The notes under the pieces are model-generated. The model ran no database searches. It was not told the origin of the DNA and saw only the letters and a list, made by a program, of their open reading frames with translations. This document shows, in pieces, positions 8,807-18,289 of a stretch of DNA of 64,000 nucleotides; position 1 is the first letter of the stretch; each line of letters opens with the position of its first letter. This DNA comes from Pseudoclavibacter chungangensis. GTDB taxonomy: Bacteria; Actinomycetota; Actinomycetes; Actinomycetales; Microbacteriaceae. The stretch lies in assembly GCF_013410545.1 (NCBI RefSeq), contig NZ_JACCFV010000001.1:682001-746000 (forward strand). Direction: 5' to 3'. The position numbers and the translations under genes were made by a program.

Positions 8807-8852
8807 CCCCGTATCTTGTGGTGGTACGGTCTTCCGACACAAGATGTAGTGG
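8807..8852 (+). promoter_or_regulatory. Pair of NrdR-like boxes upstream of nrdHIE
   Basis: Two 16-bp near-palindromes, 8807-8822 (CCCCGTATCTTGTGGT) and 8837-8852 (ACACAAGATGTAGTGG), have start points 30 bp apart, about three helical turns. The second matches the NrdR consensus ACACWATATATWGTGT better. Paired boxes ahead of nrd operons are the classical NrdR arrangement, so dNTP-responsive repression of nrdHIE is inferred. Confidence 0.6.
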
Positions 8853-8971
8853 CTGAAGGCGGCGAGTCGCCGAAGCGACCGGCGCAGGCGAACGTAGAGT
8901 GAGCCACGTCACCTTCCCCGCCACGACACCCCGCCACGACACCTCGAACACCCCCGAAACAGGAGTTCTCA

Positions 8972-9208
8972 ATGGCCCGCATCGCCGTTTACAGCAAGCC
9001 GTCCTGCGTTCAGTGCACCGCGACGTACCGAGCGCTCGACAAGCAGGGCATCGAGTACGACGTGTTCGACGTCTCCGTCGACGAGCAGGCGCTCGCCACG
9101 GTCAAGGAGCTCGGGTACCTGCAGGCGCCCGTGGTCGTGACCGAGAGCGACCACTGGTCGGGCTTCCGCCCCGACAAGATCAACGCGCTCGTCGCGAGCT
9201 TCGCGTAG
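8972..9208 (+). CDS. nrdH: NrdH glutaredoxin-like protein
   Basis: 78 residues with the redox motif CVQC at residues 12-15 and the C-terminal WSGFRPDKI signature that distinguishes NrdH from glutaredoxins. NrdH reduces the class Ib ribonucleotide reductase large subunit NrdE, itself being reduced by thioredoxin reductase. AGGAG precedes the ATG. It heads the nrdHIE cluster behind the NrdR-like boxes at 8807-8852. Confidence 0.97.
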   Translation: MARIAVYSKPSCVQCTATYRALDKQGIEYDVFDVSVDEQALATVKELGYLQAPVVVTESDHWSGFRPDKINALVASFA

Positions 9209-9301
9209 GACGCCGTCGTCCGGGTGACGGGATCGACCGACGATCCCGTCACCCGTCGCCGACACCGTCCACCCACCACGCATCCGAAAGCCGCTGGCGA
9301 C

Positions 9302-9724
9302 ATGGCGCAGCTCATCTACTTCTCGAGCGTCTCCGGCAACACCCGACGATTCATCGACAAGCTCGGGCGCGAGGCGCGACGCATCCCGCTCATGACCGCC
9401 GACGAGACCATCCTCGCCGACGAACCGTACGTGCTCGTCGTCCCGACGTACGGCGACGGGCACGGCAACAACGCCGTCCCGAAACAGGTCGTGAAGTTCC
9501 TCAACGTGCCCCACAACCGTGACCTCCTCCGCGGGGTCATCGGTGCGGGGAACACGAACTTCGGCACCACCTACGGCCTCGCGGCCGACGTCATCGCGGC
9601 CAAGTGCCGCGTCCCAACGCTCTACCGCTTCGAACTCTTCGGCACGCCGGAGGACGTCGAGGCCGTGAACTCCGGATTGGATTCGTTTTGGCAGCACACA
9701 CCTCTCTCGACGCCCCGACCGTGA
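9302..9724 (+). CDS. nrdI: NrdI flavodoxin-like protein
   Basis: 140 residues beginning [16 protein letters not shown], the FMN phosphate-binding loop of NrdI, with VPTYGDG and [10 protein letters not shown] farther on. NrdI supplies oxidant for assembly of the dimanganese-tyrosyl cofactor in NrdF. The ATG at 9302 matches the family N-terminus. Its final codons overlap the nrdE start region (GTGA at 9721), so translation is probably coupled. Confidence 0.96.
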   Translation: MAQLIYFSSVSGNTRRFIDKLGREARRIPLMTADETILADEPYVLVVPTYGDGHGNNAVPKQVVKFLNVPHNRDLLRGVIGAGNTNFGTTYGLAADVIAAKCRVPTLYRFELFGTPEDVEAVNSGLDSFWQHTPLSTPRP

Positions 9725-11850
9725 CCGCGGCGCAGCCGGGCTCGACGGGCATGGACTTCCACGCCCTCAACGCCATGCTGAACCTCTACTCGGCCGACGG
9801 GAAGATCCAGTTCGACAAGGACCGTGAGGCGGCCCGCGAGTACTTCCTCCAGCACGTCAACCAGAACACGGTCTTCTTCCACGACCTCGAGGAGCGGCTG
9901 AAGTACCTCGTCGACAACGACTACTACGAGGCCGCGACGCTCGAGCGCTACTCGTTCGAGTTCATCCGCGAGCTGCGCGACCGGGCGTTCAAGGCGAAGT
10001 TCCGCTTCCCGACGTTCCTCGGCGCGTTCAAGTTCTACACCTCGTACGCGCTCAAGACGTTCGACGGCCAGCGCTACCTCGAGCGCTTCGAGGACCGCGT
10101 GCTCATGGTCGCGCTCGGCCTCGCGCGCGGCGACGAGCACCTCGCGACGGCACTCGTCGACGAGATGATCGCCGGCCGGTTCCAGCCCGCGACGCCGACC
10201 TTCCTCAACACGGGCAAGAAGCAGCGCGGCGAGCTCGTGAGCTGCTTCCTGCTGCGCATCGAGGACAACATGGAGTCGATCGGTCGCTCGATCAACTCCG
10301 CGCTGCAGCTCTCGAAGCGCGGCGGCGGTGTGGCCTTCAGCCTCTCGAACATCCGCGAGCACGGCGCACCGATCAAGCAGATCCAGAACCAGTCGTCGGG
10401 CATCATCCCCGTCATGAAGCTCCTCGAGGACAGCTTCTCCTACGCGAACCAGCTCGGTGCGCGGCAGGGTGCCGGGGCCGTCTACCTGCAGGCGCACCAC
10501 CCCGACATCCTCCGCTTCCTCGACACGAAGCGCGAGAACGCCGACGAGAAGATCCGCATCAAGACGCTCTCGCTCGGCGTCGTGATCCCCGACATCACGT
10601 TCGAGCTCGCTCGCCGCGACGAGGACATGTACCTCTTCTCGCCCTACGACGTGGAGCGCGTGTACGGCGTGCCGTTCGGCGACATCTCGGTCTCCGAGAA
10701 GTACCAGGAGATGGTCGACGACTCGCGCATCCGCAAGACGAAGATCGGTGCGCGCGCGTTCTTCCAGACGCTCGCCGAGATCCAGTTCGAGTCGGGCTAT
10801 CCGTACATCCTCTTCGAGGACACGGCGAACCGTGCGAACCCCATCGAGGGCCGCATCAACATGTCGAACCTGTGCTCGGAGATCCTGCAGGTCAACTCTC
10901 CGACGACCTACAGCGAGGACCTGGGCTACGACCACATCGGCAACGACATCTCCTGCAACCTCGGGTCGATGAACATCGCCATGACCATGGACGGCCCCGA
11001 CTTCGGCCGCTCGATCGAGACCGCGATTCGCGGCCTCACGGCCGTGAGCGACATGTCGGACATCCAGTCGGTGCCCTCGATCGCGAAGGGCAACGCGGGG
11101 TCGCACGCGATCGGCCTCGGGCAGATGAACCTGCACGGCTACCTCGGACGCGAGCGCATCCACTACGGCTCAGACGAGGGCCTCGACTTCACGAACATCT
11201 ACTTCTACTCGGTGCTGTACCACGCGATCCGCGCGTCGAACCTCATCGCGCGCGAGCGCGGTCACTCGTTCGAGGGCTTCGAGGCCTCGACGTACGCGTC
11301 GGGCGAGTTCTTCGACAAGTACACCGAGCGCGAGTGGGCACCCCGGACGGAGCGCGTGCGCGAGCTGTTCGCGGGCATCCACATCCCCACGCGGGACGAC
11401 TGGCAGGCGCTCAAGGCCGACGTGCAGGAGTTCGGCATGTACAACCGCAACCTGCAGGCCGTCCCGCCGACGGGGTCGATCTCGTACATCAACCACTCGA
11501 CCTCGTCGATCCACCCGATCGCGTCGAAGATCGAGATCCGCAAGGAGGGGAAGATCGGCCGCGTCTACTACCCGGCGCCCTTCCTCGACAACGACAACCT
11601 CGAGTACTTCCAGGACGCGTACGAGATCGGCTACGAGAAGATCATCGACACCTACGCCGAGGCGACGCAGCACGTCGACCAGGGGCTCTCGCTGACCCTG
11701 TTCTTCAAGGACACGGCCACGACGCGCGACATCAACAAGGCGCAGATCTACGCGTGGCGGAAGGGGATCAAGACGATCTACTACATCCGCCTGCGCCAGA
11801 TGGCGCTCGAGGGCACCGAGGTCGAGGGCTGCGTGAGCTGCATGCTCTGA
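9721..11850 (+). CDS. nrdE: Class Ib ribonucleoside-diphosphate reductase, alpha subunit
   Basis: About 709 residues. The family N-terminus [20 protein letters not shown] is followed by the active-site/substrate region [18 protein letters not shown] and [11 protein letters not shown], and the protein ends with the redox tail CVSCML that NrdH reduces. The start is uncertain. GTG at 9721 overlaps the nrdI stop and gives ten extra residues over the ATG at 9751, which sits right at the conserved domain. No good Shine-Dalgarno precedes either, consistent with coupling to nrdI. Partner nrdF lies 4.7 kb downstream instead of adjacent. Confidence 0.96.
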   Translation: MTAAQPGSTGMDFHALNAMLNLYSADGKIQFDKDREAAREYFLQHVNQNTVFFHDLEERLKYLVDNDYYEAATLERYSFEFIRELRDRAFKAKFRFPTFLGAFKFYTSYALKTFDGQRYLERFEDRVLMVALGLARGDEHLATALVDEMIAGRFQPATPTFLNTGKKQRGELVSCFLLRIEDNMESIGRSINSALQLSKRGGGVAFSLSNIREHGAPIKQIQNQSSGIIPVMKLLEDSFSYANQLGARQGAGAVYLQAHHPDILRFLDTKRENADEKIRIKTLSLGVVIPDITFELARRDEDMYLFSPYDVERVYGVPFGDISVSEKYQEMVDDSRIRKTKIGARAFFQTLAEIQFESGYPYILFEDTANRANPIEGRINMSNLCSEILQVNSPTTYSEDLGYDHIGNDISCNLGSMNIAMTMDGPDFGRSIETAIRGLTAVSDMSDIQSVPSIAKGNAGSHAIGLGQMNLHGYLGRERIHYGSDEGLDFTNIYFYSVLYHAIRASNLIARERGHSFEGFEASTYASGEFFDKYTEREWAPRTERVRELFAGIHIPTRDDWQALKADVQEFGMYNRNLQAVPPTGSISYINHSTSSIHPIASKIEIRKEGKIGRVYYPAPFLDNDNLEYFQDAYEIGYEKIIDTYAEATQHVDQGLSLTLFFKDTATTRDINKAQIYAWRKGIKTIYYIRLRQMALEGTEVEGCVSCML

Positions 11851-11862
11851 CCCGGCGCGGGT

Positions 11863-11908
11863 GACGACGCGGGGCGACCGTCCGAACGGGCGGTCGCCCC
11901 GCGTCGTC
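11863..11908 (+). terminator. Terminator of the nrdHIE operon
   Basis: A perfect 18-bp stem (11863-11880 with 11891-11908, arm GACGACGCGGGGCGACCG) and a 10-nt loop lie 13 nt after the nrdE stop. Such stability argues that nrdHIE transcription does not normally reach nrdF. Confidence 0.85.
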
Positions 11909-11964
11909 GCGCATCAGGCACCTCGCCCGTCGCGTCGTCCGGACGCGGTCGCAGCCACGGTGCA

Positions 11965-11970
11965 TAGGGT
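11965..11970 (+). promoter_or_regulatory. -10 hexamer TAGGGT, leaderless spacing
   Basis: TAGGGT ends 6 nt before the ATG at 11977 of the VOC gene. Confidence 0.45.
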
Positions 11971-11976
11971 GCCGCC

Positions 11977-12333
11977 ATGCTGCGAGTGGGATCGATCGTC
12001 ATCCGCGTCGAGGACCTCGACCGCCAGGTGACGTTCTGGACGGCCGCGCTCGACGACGTCCCCCGCGAGCGGGGTGATCCGGGATTCGTCGTGCTCCGTC
12101 CCCGCGAGGGGGCCGGGCCGAACGTCTCCCTCGATGTGGCGCGCTCCGAGCGCACGATCCCGCCCCGCATCCACCTCGACCTGTACACGGACGAGCAGGA
12201 CGCCGAGGTGGCGCGGCTCGTCGCGCTCGGTGCGCGCGAGGTCGCGTGGGCGGCGATGCCGGCCGATGCGGACTTCCGCATCCTGGAGGACCCCGAGGGC
12301 AACCGGTTCTGCGTCGTCGACACGAGCTGCTGA
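11977..12333 (+). CDS. Small VOC-family protein
   Basis: A single-domain VOC protein of 118 residues, beginning VGSIVIRVEDLDRQVTFWTAALDD and ending with the metal-site-type ILEDPEGNRFCVVD strand. The glutamate in EDPEGN and the first-strand position would be metal ligands in family enzymes; substrate is unknown. A TAGGGT -10 at leaderless distance supports this ATG. It converges on the permease gene across a shared hairpin. Confidence 0.88.
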   Translation: MLRVGSIVIRVEDLDRQVTFWTAALDDVPRERGDPGFVVLRPREGAGPNVSLDVARSERTIPPRIHLDLYTDEQDAEVARLVALGAREVAWAAMPADADFRILEDPEGNRFCVVDTSC

Positions 12334-12357
12334 GGGGCGCGGCCGGCAGGCACACGA

Positions 12358-12398
12358 CGAACGGGGCCCGATCCGCGTCGCGGACCTGGCCCCGTTCG
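12358..12398. terminator. Bidirectional hairpin between convergent VOC and permease genes
   Basis: An 11-bp perfect stem (12358-12368 with 12388-12398, arm CGAACGGGGCC) encloses a smaller CCGCG/CGCGG stem. It lies between two convergent stops and can serve both. Confidence 0.65.
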
Positions 12399-12411
12399 AG
12401 GTGGTCGCCGG

Positions 12412-13944
12412 TCAGCCCTCGTCGGGCACGAGCACCGGGGTGTCGCGGTTGAGGCTCTCGCCGCGGAAGAAGGGCTTCGAGCCGGGACGCAGCCACCAGA
12501 TGCCCATGAGCACGAATCCGAAGAGGATCGCGCCGATACCGATCACGAACGCCCCGCCGACCCCGAGCAGCACGGTCTCGGAGTAGTCGGTGCTGATCAT
12601 ATCGATCGCCGACTGGATGAAAGCGTAGGCGAGCATGAGGCCGCCCAGGAGCGGCAGGAGGCCCTGCAGGAAGAAGTTGCGCGCGCTGTCGAACAGTTGC
12701 CCGCGGAAGTACCAGACGCACGCGAACGACGTGATCGCGTAGTACAGCGCGACCGCGAGCCCCATGGACGTGAGCGAGTCGGCGAGCACGCTCTCCGAGA
12801 TCATCGACATCACGACGTAGTAGACGATCGCCGCGATCCCCATGACGGTCGTCGAGAACCACGGGGTCTTGAAGCGGGGGTGCACCGAGGCGAACTTCGC
12901 GGGCAGCGCCCGGTACACGGCCATCGAGAGCGTGCCGCGCGCGGTCGGGAGGATCGTCGTCTGCGTCGACGACGCGGCCGACACGAGCATCGCCAGGATG
13001 AGGAACCAGCCCCACGGCCCGAACAGCGCGTCGCGCAGCACGGTGAACACGTCGTCGAGGTTCGCCTCGTTCGTGAGACCGATCCCCGTGTCGCCGAAGC
13101 CGGCGAACATCATGACGGCGACCGAGACGCCGAGGTACGTGACGATGAGGACGACGATCGTCGCGAGCGCCGAGCGTCCCGGCGTCGTGCGCGGGTTCTT
13201 CGTCTCCTCGTTGAGCGCGAGGCACGTGTCCCAGCCCCAGTAGATGAACAGGCACAGCAGGACGGCCTCGATGAAGCCCGACCACGAGTCGAGTGCGGCC
13301 GGGTTGAACCACTGCCAGTCGAACGCCACGGCGCTCTCCGACGTGCCGTTCATCGCGCCGATGAGCGCGAGGGTGCCGAACGCGGCGAGCGCGACGTACT
13401 GGATGATCATGAGGACCATCTGCAGACGCTCACCGATCTGCACGCCGATGGTGGAGATGAACGTCATGAGTGCGATGAACACGACGCCGGTCGCGACGAC
13501 GATCGCCGTGTTCTCCGCGAAGTCGTCGTTGCCGACGAGGTACCAGAGGTAGCGGCCCGAGATCTCGGCGACGTTCGCGAGCACCATGATGGCCGAGACG
13601 GCGACGGCCCACCCGCCGATCCAGCCGATGACCGGGCCGAAGGCCTTCGTGCCCCACACGAACGTGGTGCCGCAATCGGGCATCTCCCGATTGAGCTCCT
13701 GGTACGCGAACGCCGCGAACACCATGGGGATGCACGCGGCGATGAACGCGACCGGGGCCTGTGGCCCGACCGCGAGGATGACCCAGCCGAGCGTCGCGGC
13801 GAGGGAGTACAGCGGGGCCGTCGACGCGAGGCCGATGACCGTCGAACCGACGACGCCGAGCGCGCCGGTGTTGAGACCCTTGCCCACGTGGATGTGGCCG
13901 GTGTCCGTGATGTTGCCGAGGTGAACGCGCGGCGCCTTGCTCAT
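12412..13944 (-). CDS. APC-superfamily amino acid/amine permease
   Basis: A 510-residue integral membrane protein with about twelve hydrophobic helices. The first begins GVVGSTVIGLASTAPLYSLA, the glycine-rich APC motif, and later EETKNPRTTPGRSALATIVV matches the conserved loop of APC transporters. The ATG at 13944 has GAGGAG upstream. It is divergent from the TetR gene and shares an intergenic palindrome at 13981-14002. Proximity of an amine-type FAD oxidoreductase suggests the substrate is an amine, polyamine or amino acid (inference). Confidence 0.92.
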   Translation of the reverse strand: MSKAPRVHLGNITDTGHIHVGKGLNTGALGVVGSTVIGLASTAPLYSLAATLGWVILAVGPQAPVAFIAACIPMVFAAFAYQELNREMPDCGTTFVWGTKAFGPVIGWIGGWAVAVSAIMVLANVAEISGRYLWYLVGNDDFAENTAIVVATGVVFIALMTFISTIGVQIGERLQMVLMIIQYVALAAFGTLALIGAMNGTSESAVAFDWQWFNPAALDSWSGFIEAVLLCLFIYWGWDTCLALNEETKNPRTTPGRSALATIVVLIVTYLGVSVAVMMFAGFGDTGIGLTNEANLDDVFTVLRDALFGPWGWFLILAMLVSAASSTQTTILPTARGTLSMAVYRALPAKFASVHPRFKTPWFSTTVMGIAAIVYYVVMSMISESVLADSLTSMGLAVALYYAITSFACVWYFRGQLFDSARNFFLQGLLPLLGGLMLAYAFIQSAIDMISTDYSETVLLGVGGAFVIGIGAILFGFVLMGIWWLRPGSKPFFRGESLNRDTPVLVPDEG

Positions 13945-13980
13945 GGCAGCTCCTCGAGGTGTTGCGGAAGTGGGGTCAAC

Positions 13981-14002
13981 GTACACCGACCGGTTGGTGT
14001 AC
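13981..14002. promoter_or_regulatory. TetR-type operator upstream of the permease gene
   Basis: A 22-bp inverted repeat with half-sites GTACACC and GGTGTAC around ACCGGT has only one mismatched pair. It lies 37 bp ahead of the permease start and close to the 3' end of the TetR gene, making that TetR the obvious candidate ligand. Confidence 0.7.
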
Positions 14003-14057
14003 CTCAAGAGTCGTTCCGGGACGATATCCGCAGCGCGTATCCGTCGCCCGCGCGGGA

Positions 14058-14615
14058 TCAGATTCCGCGAACGAGCCCGAGTGCGCGCACCATGCGCAGG
14101 AGCGCCTCGATCGAGGCTCGGTCGACGAAGGGGCGCGGTGCCCCGCTCTGCCCGTCGAGCTCGGCGTTGTAGGCGATCCCGTCGCCGAGCAGGACGACGG
14201 TGCGCGCGAGTTGCTCGTCACCGAGCTCCGCCAGGATGCACTCGTACCAGCGCGCCCGCCCTCGTCGGAGCGCGGGGCGCACGCTGCCCTCGTCGGTCGG
14301 GGCGAGGCGCACGAGTGCCGCCATCGTCTGTTCGAGCTCGGAGAGGTAGTCGGCGCTCGTGCGCAGGTACCACTCGGTGGGGGAACGCCCGGGTGTCGTC
14401 ATCTCGACGAGGTCCTCGTCGACGAGCTCCGCGAACCGATCGCACAGTCCCGTGACGAGCGCTTCCCGCGTGGGGAAGTGGTAGATGAGGCCGCCCTTGG
14501 AGACGCCTGCGGCGCGCGCGACCGCATCGAGCGTCGCGCCCCGGTCTCCGTGTTCGAGCACGAGTCGCCGGAACGCGGCGAGGATCTCGCCGTGCCTGCT
14601 GCGGGAGGTGGCCAC
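14058..14615 (-). CDS. TetR-family transcriptional regulator of the permease/oxidoreductase module
   Basis: 185 residues with a TetR N-terminal helix-turn-helix (GATLDAVARAAGVSKGGLIYHFPTREALV, split here by spacing: GATLDAVARAAGVSKGG then LIYHFPTREALV) and a divergent ligand-binding C-terminus. GTG at 14615 was chosen because TACAGT sits 7 nt upstream; GTG at 14624 would overlap that -10 and is the alternative. It lies between the permease and FAD-oxidoreductase genes, each with a palindromic site at its promoter, and most likely represses both in the absence of the imported amine. Confidence 0.9.
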   Translation of the reverse strand: MATSRSRHGEILAAFRRLVLEHGDRGATLDAVARAAGVSKGGLIYHFPTREALVTGLCDRFAELVDEDLVEMTTPGRSPTEWYLRTSADYLSELEQTMAALVRLAPTDEGSVRPALRRGRARWYECILAELGDEQLARTVVLLGDGIAYNAELDGQSGAPRPFVDRASIEALLRMVRALGLVRGI

Positions 14616-14622
14616 GGGCGTC

Positions 14623-14628
14623 ACTGTA
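14623..14628 (-). promoter_or_regulatory. -10 hexamer TACAGT of the tetR gene
   Basis: On the minus strand TACAGT ends 7 nt before the GTG at 14615, consistent with a leaderless transcript. Confidence 0.45.
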
Positions 14629-14687
14629 TCGGGCGTCCCGGTGGCACGCGTCGGTCGCTCGACCGCGCCCCTGCGAGGAGCGGGCTC

Positions 14688-14731
14688 TTGACCACGACGG
14701 GACGGACGTTTACTGTACCGACGAGACGGTA
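14688..14731 (+). promoter_or_regulatory. Promoter and overlapping operator of the FAD-oxidoreductase gene
   Basis: TTGACC (14688-14693) and TACTGT (14711-14716) are spaced by exactly 17 bp, a good sigma-70-type promoter. An inverted repeat TACCG-N6-CGGTA (14716-14731) starts on the -10 and covers the probable +1. It shares the half-site ACCGAC with the operator at 13981-14002, so repression by the adjacent TetR is likely. Confidence 0.7.
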
Positions 14732-14774
14732 TAGGTACGGGGTCGGTCCGCGGCCCCGACGGCTGGAGGCAGTG

Positions 14775-16193
14775 ATGAGCGAGACGTCCGCATCGACGGG
14801 CACCGACACGACGCGCGAGCACGGGCGGGTGCACCGTTCGTACTGGATCGACCGTGCACCGGCGCGTCGACCGCAGTCGGCGCTGACCGCCGACATCACG
14901 GCCGACCTCCTCGTCGTCGGTGGCGGATACACGGGGCTCTGGACCGCACTGCACGCGAAGGAGCGCGATCCGGGTGCACGCGTCGTGCTGCTCGAGGGAA
15001 CGACGATCGGGCACGCCGCGAGCGGCCGCAACGGCGGCTTCATCGACCCGAGCCTCACCCACGGGCTGTCCAACGGCGTCTCGCGCTGGCCCGACGAGAT
15101 CGACGAACTCGTCGCCCTGGGTGTCGAGAACTACGAGGGGATGCACGCCGACATCGAGCGACACGGGATCGACTGTGACTGGCGCGAGGGTGGCATGGTG
15201 ACCTTCGCGCGAAACGCGTGGGAGTCCGACGCGCTCCGCGAGGGACGGGACGAATGCCTCGAGCACGGTGAGGAGGCCGAGTACATCGGCCCCGGCGGCG
15301 TCGGCGCCCTCACGCGGTCACCGGCGTTCGTCGCCGCCCTGCGACAGCCGAGGATGGCGACCGTCGATCCGTACCGGCTCGCGATCGGGCTGCTCGACGC
15401 ATGTCTCGCCGCCGGGGTCGAGGTGCACGAGTCGACCGTCGTCGCCGGCATCGATCACCGCGGCAGGGGAACAGTTCGTGCCCGGACGGCGACGGGGGCG
15501 AGTGTGCGGGCCGAGCGCGTCGCCCTCGCGACGAACGCGTACCCCGCGCTCCTGCGACGGCTCGCACTCACGACGGTTCCCGTCTACGACTACGCACTCA
15601 TGACCGAACCGCTCACCGACGAGCAGTTCGCGTCGATCGGCTGGACGGGCGACGAGGGGCTCGCCGACGCCGGGAATCAGTTCCACTACTTCCGCAAGTC
15701 CGACGACGGCCGCATCCTGTGGGGCGGCTACGACGCGATCTACCACTACGGATCCCGGCGCAGCGAGCATCTGACGCAGCGCGCGGCGACGTTCGAGACG
15801 CTCGAACGCAATTTCCGGGACACCTATCCGCAGCTCGCGGACGTCCGCTTCACGCACCAGTGGGGCGGCATGATCGACTCGTCCACACGGTTCTGTCTCA
15901 CGGCAGGTACGGCCGCCCGCGGCCGCATCGCGTACGCACTCGGATACACGGGACTCGGCGTCGCCGCCACGAGATTCGGTGCCGACGCGATGCTCGACCT
16001 GCTCGCGGGCGAGTCGACGCGTCGTACGCGGTGTGCGCTCGTCGCGGCGGGGAGCCTGCCGTTCCCGCCCGAGCCCGCGAGGGCGATCGGCGTGAACCTC
16101 ACGCGCTGGTCGATGGCCGCGGAGGACCGCACCGGAAAGCGGAACCTCTGGCTGAAGGCGATGGACGCGGTCGGACTCGGCTTCGACTCGTAG
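14775..16193 (+). CDS. FAD-dependent oxidoreductase of the DAO/PuuB type
   Basis: 472 residues. An N-terminal ~40-residue arm precedes the dinucleotide-binding motif LLVVGGGYTGLWTAL, then GHAASGRNGGF, the pattern of gamma-glutamylputrescine and related amine oxidases. QWGGMIDSSTRFCLTAG near the C-terminus and YTGLGVAATR complete the FAD site. GGAGGC precedes the ATG. With the divergent permease and TetR it forms a likely uptake-and-oxidation module for an amine; the exact substrate is not readable. Confidence 0.92.
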   Translation: MSETSASTGTDTTREHGRVHRSYWIDRAPARRPQSALTADITADLLVVGGGYTGLWTALHAKERDPGARVVLLEGTTIGHAASGRNGGFIDPSLTHGLSNGVSRWPDEIDELVALGVENYEGMHADIERHGIDCDWREGGMVTFARNAWESDALREGRDECLEHGEEAEYIGPGGVGALTRSPAFVAALRQPRMATVDPYRLAIGLLDACLAAGVEVHESTVVAGIDHRGRGTVRARTATGASVRAERVALATNAYPALLRRLALTTVPVYDYALMTEPLTDEQFASIGWTGDEGLADAGNQFHYFRKSDDGRILWGGYDAIYHYGSRRSEHLTQRAATFETLERNFRDTYPQLADVRFTHQWGGMIDSSTRFCLTAGTAARGRIAYALGYTGLGVAATRFGADAMLDLLAGESTRRTRCALVAAGSLPFPPEPARAIGVNLTRWSMAAEDRTGKRNLWLKAMDAVGLGFDS

Positions 16194-17539
<1,346 letters not shown>

Positions 17540-17562
17540 GCCGCCTCGCCTGAGCGCGCGAC

Positions 17563-17619
17563 GTTCCGGGCGGTTTTCGGGGTTCCGGGGCAACCGGAAC
17601 CCCGAAAACCGCCCGGAAC
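17563..17619. terminator. Palindromic element A1: 26-bp perfect hairpin between convergent genes
   Basis: Arms 17563-17588 and 17594-17619 (beginning GTTCCGGGCGGTTTTCGGGG) are perfectly complementary around a 5-nt loop. It lies between nrdF and the convergent lipoprotein remnant. Near-identical elements occur at 27407-27467 and 30165-30221. Confidence 0.85.
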
Positions 17620-17624
17620 ACGAT

Positions 17625-17933
17625 TCAGTTCGCGCGCAGGGGCTTGAGGGCGCCCGCCCAGCGCTCGAGCTGGTCGAATAGCGTCTGCGCGAGCGCGGCC
17701 TGGTGGGTGCCCGTGACCGAGACGGAGGTCGAGAGGATGCTCTCGGGCTTCGCGGGGATCTCGGTCGTCGTGTCGTCCGCGTTCTGGAACACGACGGGCC
17801 ACTCGCCGTCCCCGGCGGCTGCCGTCGTCTCGGCGGGCGTCTCGCCACCCGACGAGCAACCGGTGAGTGCGAGCGCGGCGGCCGCGGCGACCGCGAACGC
17901 GGCGCGCAGGGATCGGGAACGAGTGTGCAACAC
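17625..17933 (-). pseudogene. Truncated siderophore-binding lipoprotein (FepB/FecB-type), probable internal deletion
   Basis: A 102-residue product from GTG 17933 has an intact lipoprotein signal (LTGCSSGG) followed by the start of a FepB/FecB-type domain: TTTEIPAKPESILSTSVSVTGT resembles the opening strand of iron-siderophore binding proteins (D-x-EIPA-x-P-x-RVVSTSV-x-LTG). It then jumps to QAALAQTLFDQLERW and stops. Full-length family members are about 320-350 residues, so the ligand-binding lobes are missing. AAAGG precedes the GTG and an iron box lies upstream. A degraded gene is the simplest reading; a short functional lipoprotein cannot be excluded. Confidence 0.7.
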
Positions 17934-18289
17934 GGTGGATGCCTTTCGGTCGGTGGGACGTGCGACTGCGGCGCAGCCTCGGGGCCTAAGCGTAGCCTTG
18001 CCTAAAGCTGTACGGAGTGTCGCGGTCCGCTCACGACGATGTCGTCGCGGTTCGCAGAGCGACCACGGGTCGACGATCCGCCCCACCACCGGACGGGGCG
18101 CCGCGCACGAGCGATCGGATATGCGAACGGTCGCGTCCCCCCGCCTCGATTTCCACGATGAACGGTTCGCCCTGCCGCACGGTGACCCGCCACGCCGATA
18201 TGCTCTCCACATTCCCGGAAACGTCGGCGCCGCCGCGTTCGTCCGGTCCGGCGACGAAGCCGGCATCCGCGTGACCGAAAGGACTGCCC
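17934..18289. other. Intergenic region between the lipoprotein remnant and the first ABC transporter
   Basis: Holds the iron box at 17987-18005 and a possible TATGCT -10 at 18199-18204 facing the ABC operon. No gene recognised. Confidence 0.5.
17987..18005. promoter_or_regulatory. IdeR/DtxR-type iron box upstream of the siderophore-binding remnant
   Basis: On the minus strand the 19-mer TTAGGCAAGGCTACGCTTA matches the IdeR consensus at 14 positions. It lies 54 bp upstream of the GTG at 17933, a normal operator position. Confidence 0.65.

Larger units (their letters stand above)
8519..8971. other. Long regulatory intergenic region between aldo/keto reductase and nrdH
   Basis: About 450 bp between divergent genes, visibly richer in A and T than the flanks. 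It holds three alternating-orientation copies of GTGCACAG (8696-8728) and two NrdR-like boxes (8807-8852). I see no coding sequence; open frames here are extensions of shadow frames. Confidence 0.7.

Noticed and set aside
8519..8842. N-terminal extension of the aldo/keto reductase
   Set aside because: The conserved AKR domain begins right after ATG 8518 with a ribosome binding site, and the extension would translate the repeat-bearing regulatory region.
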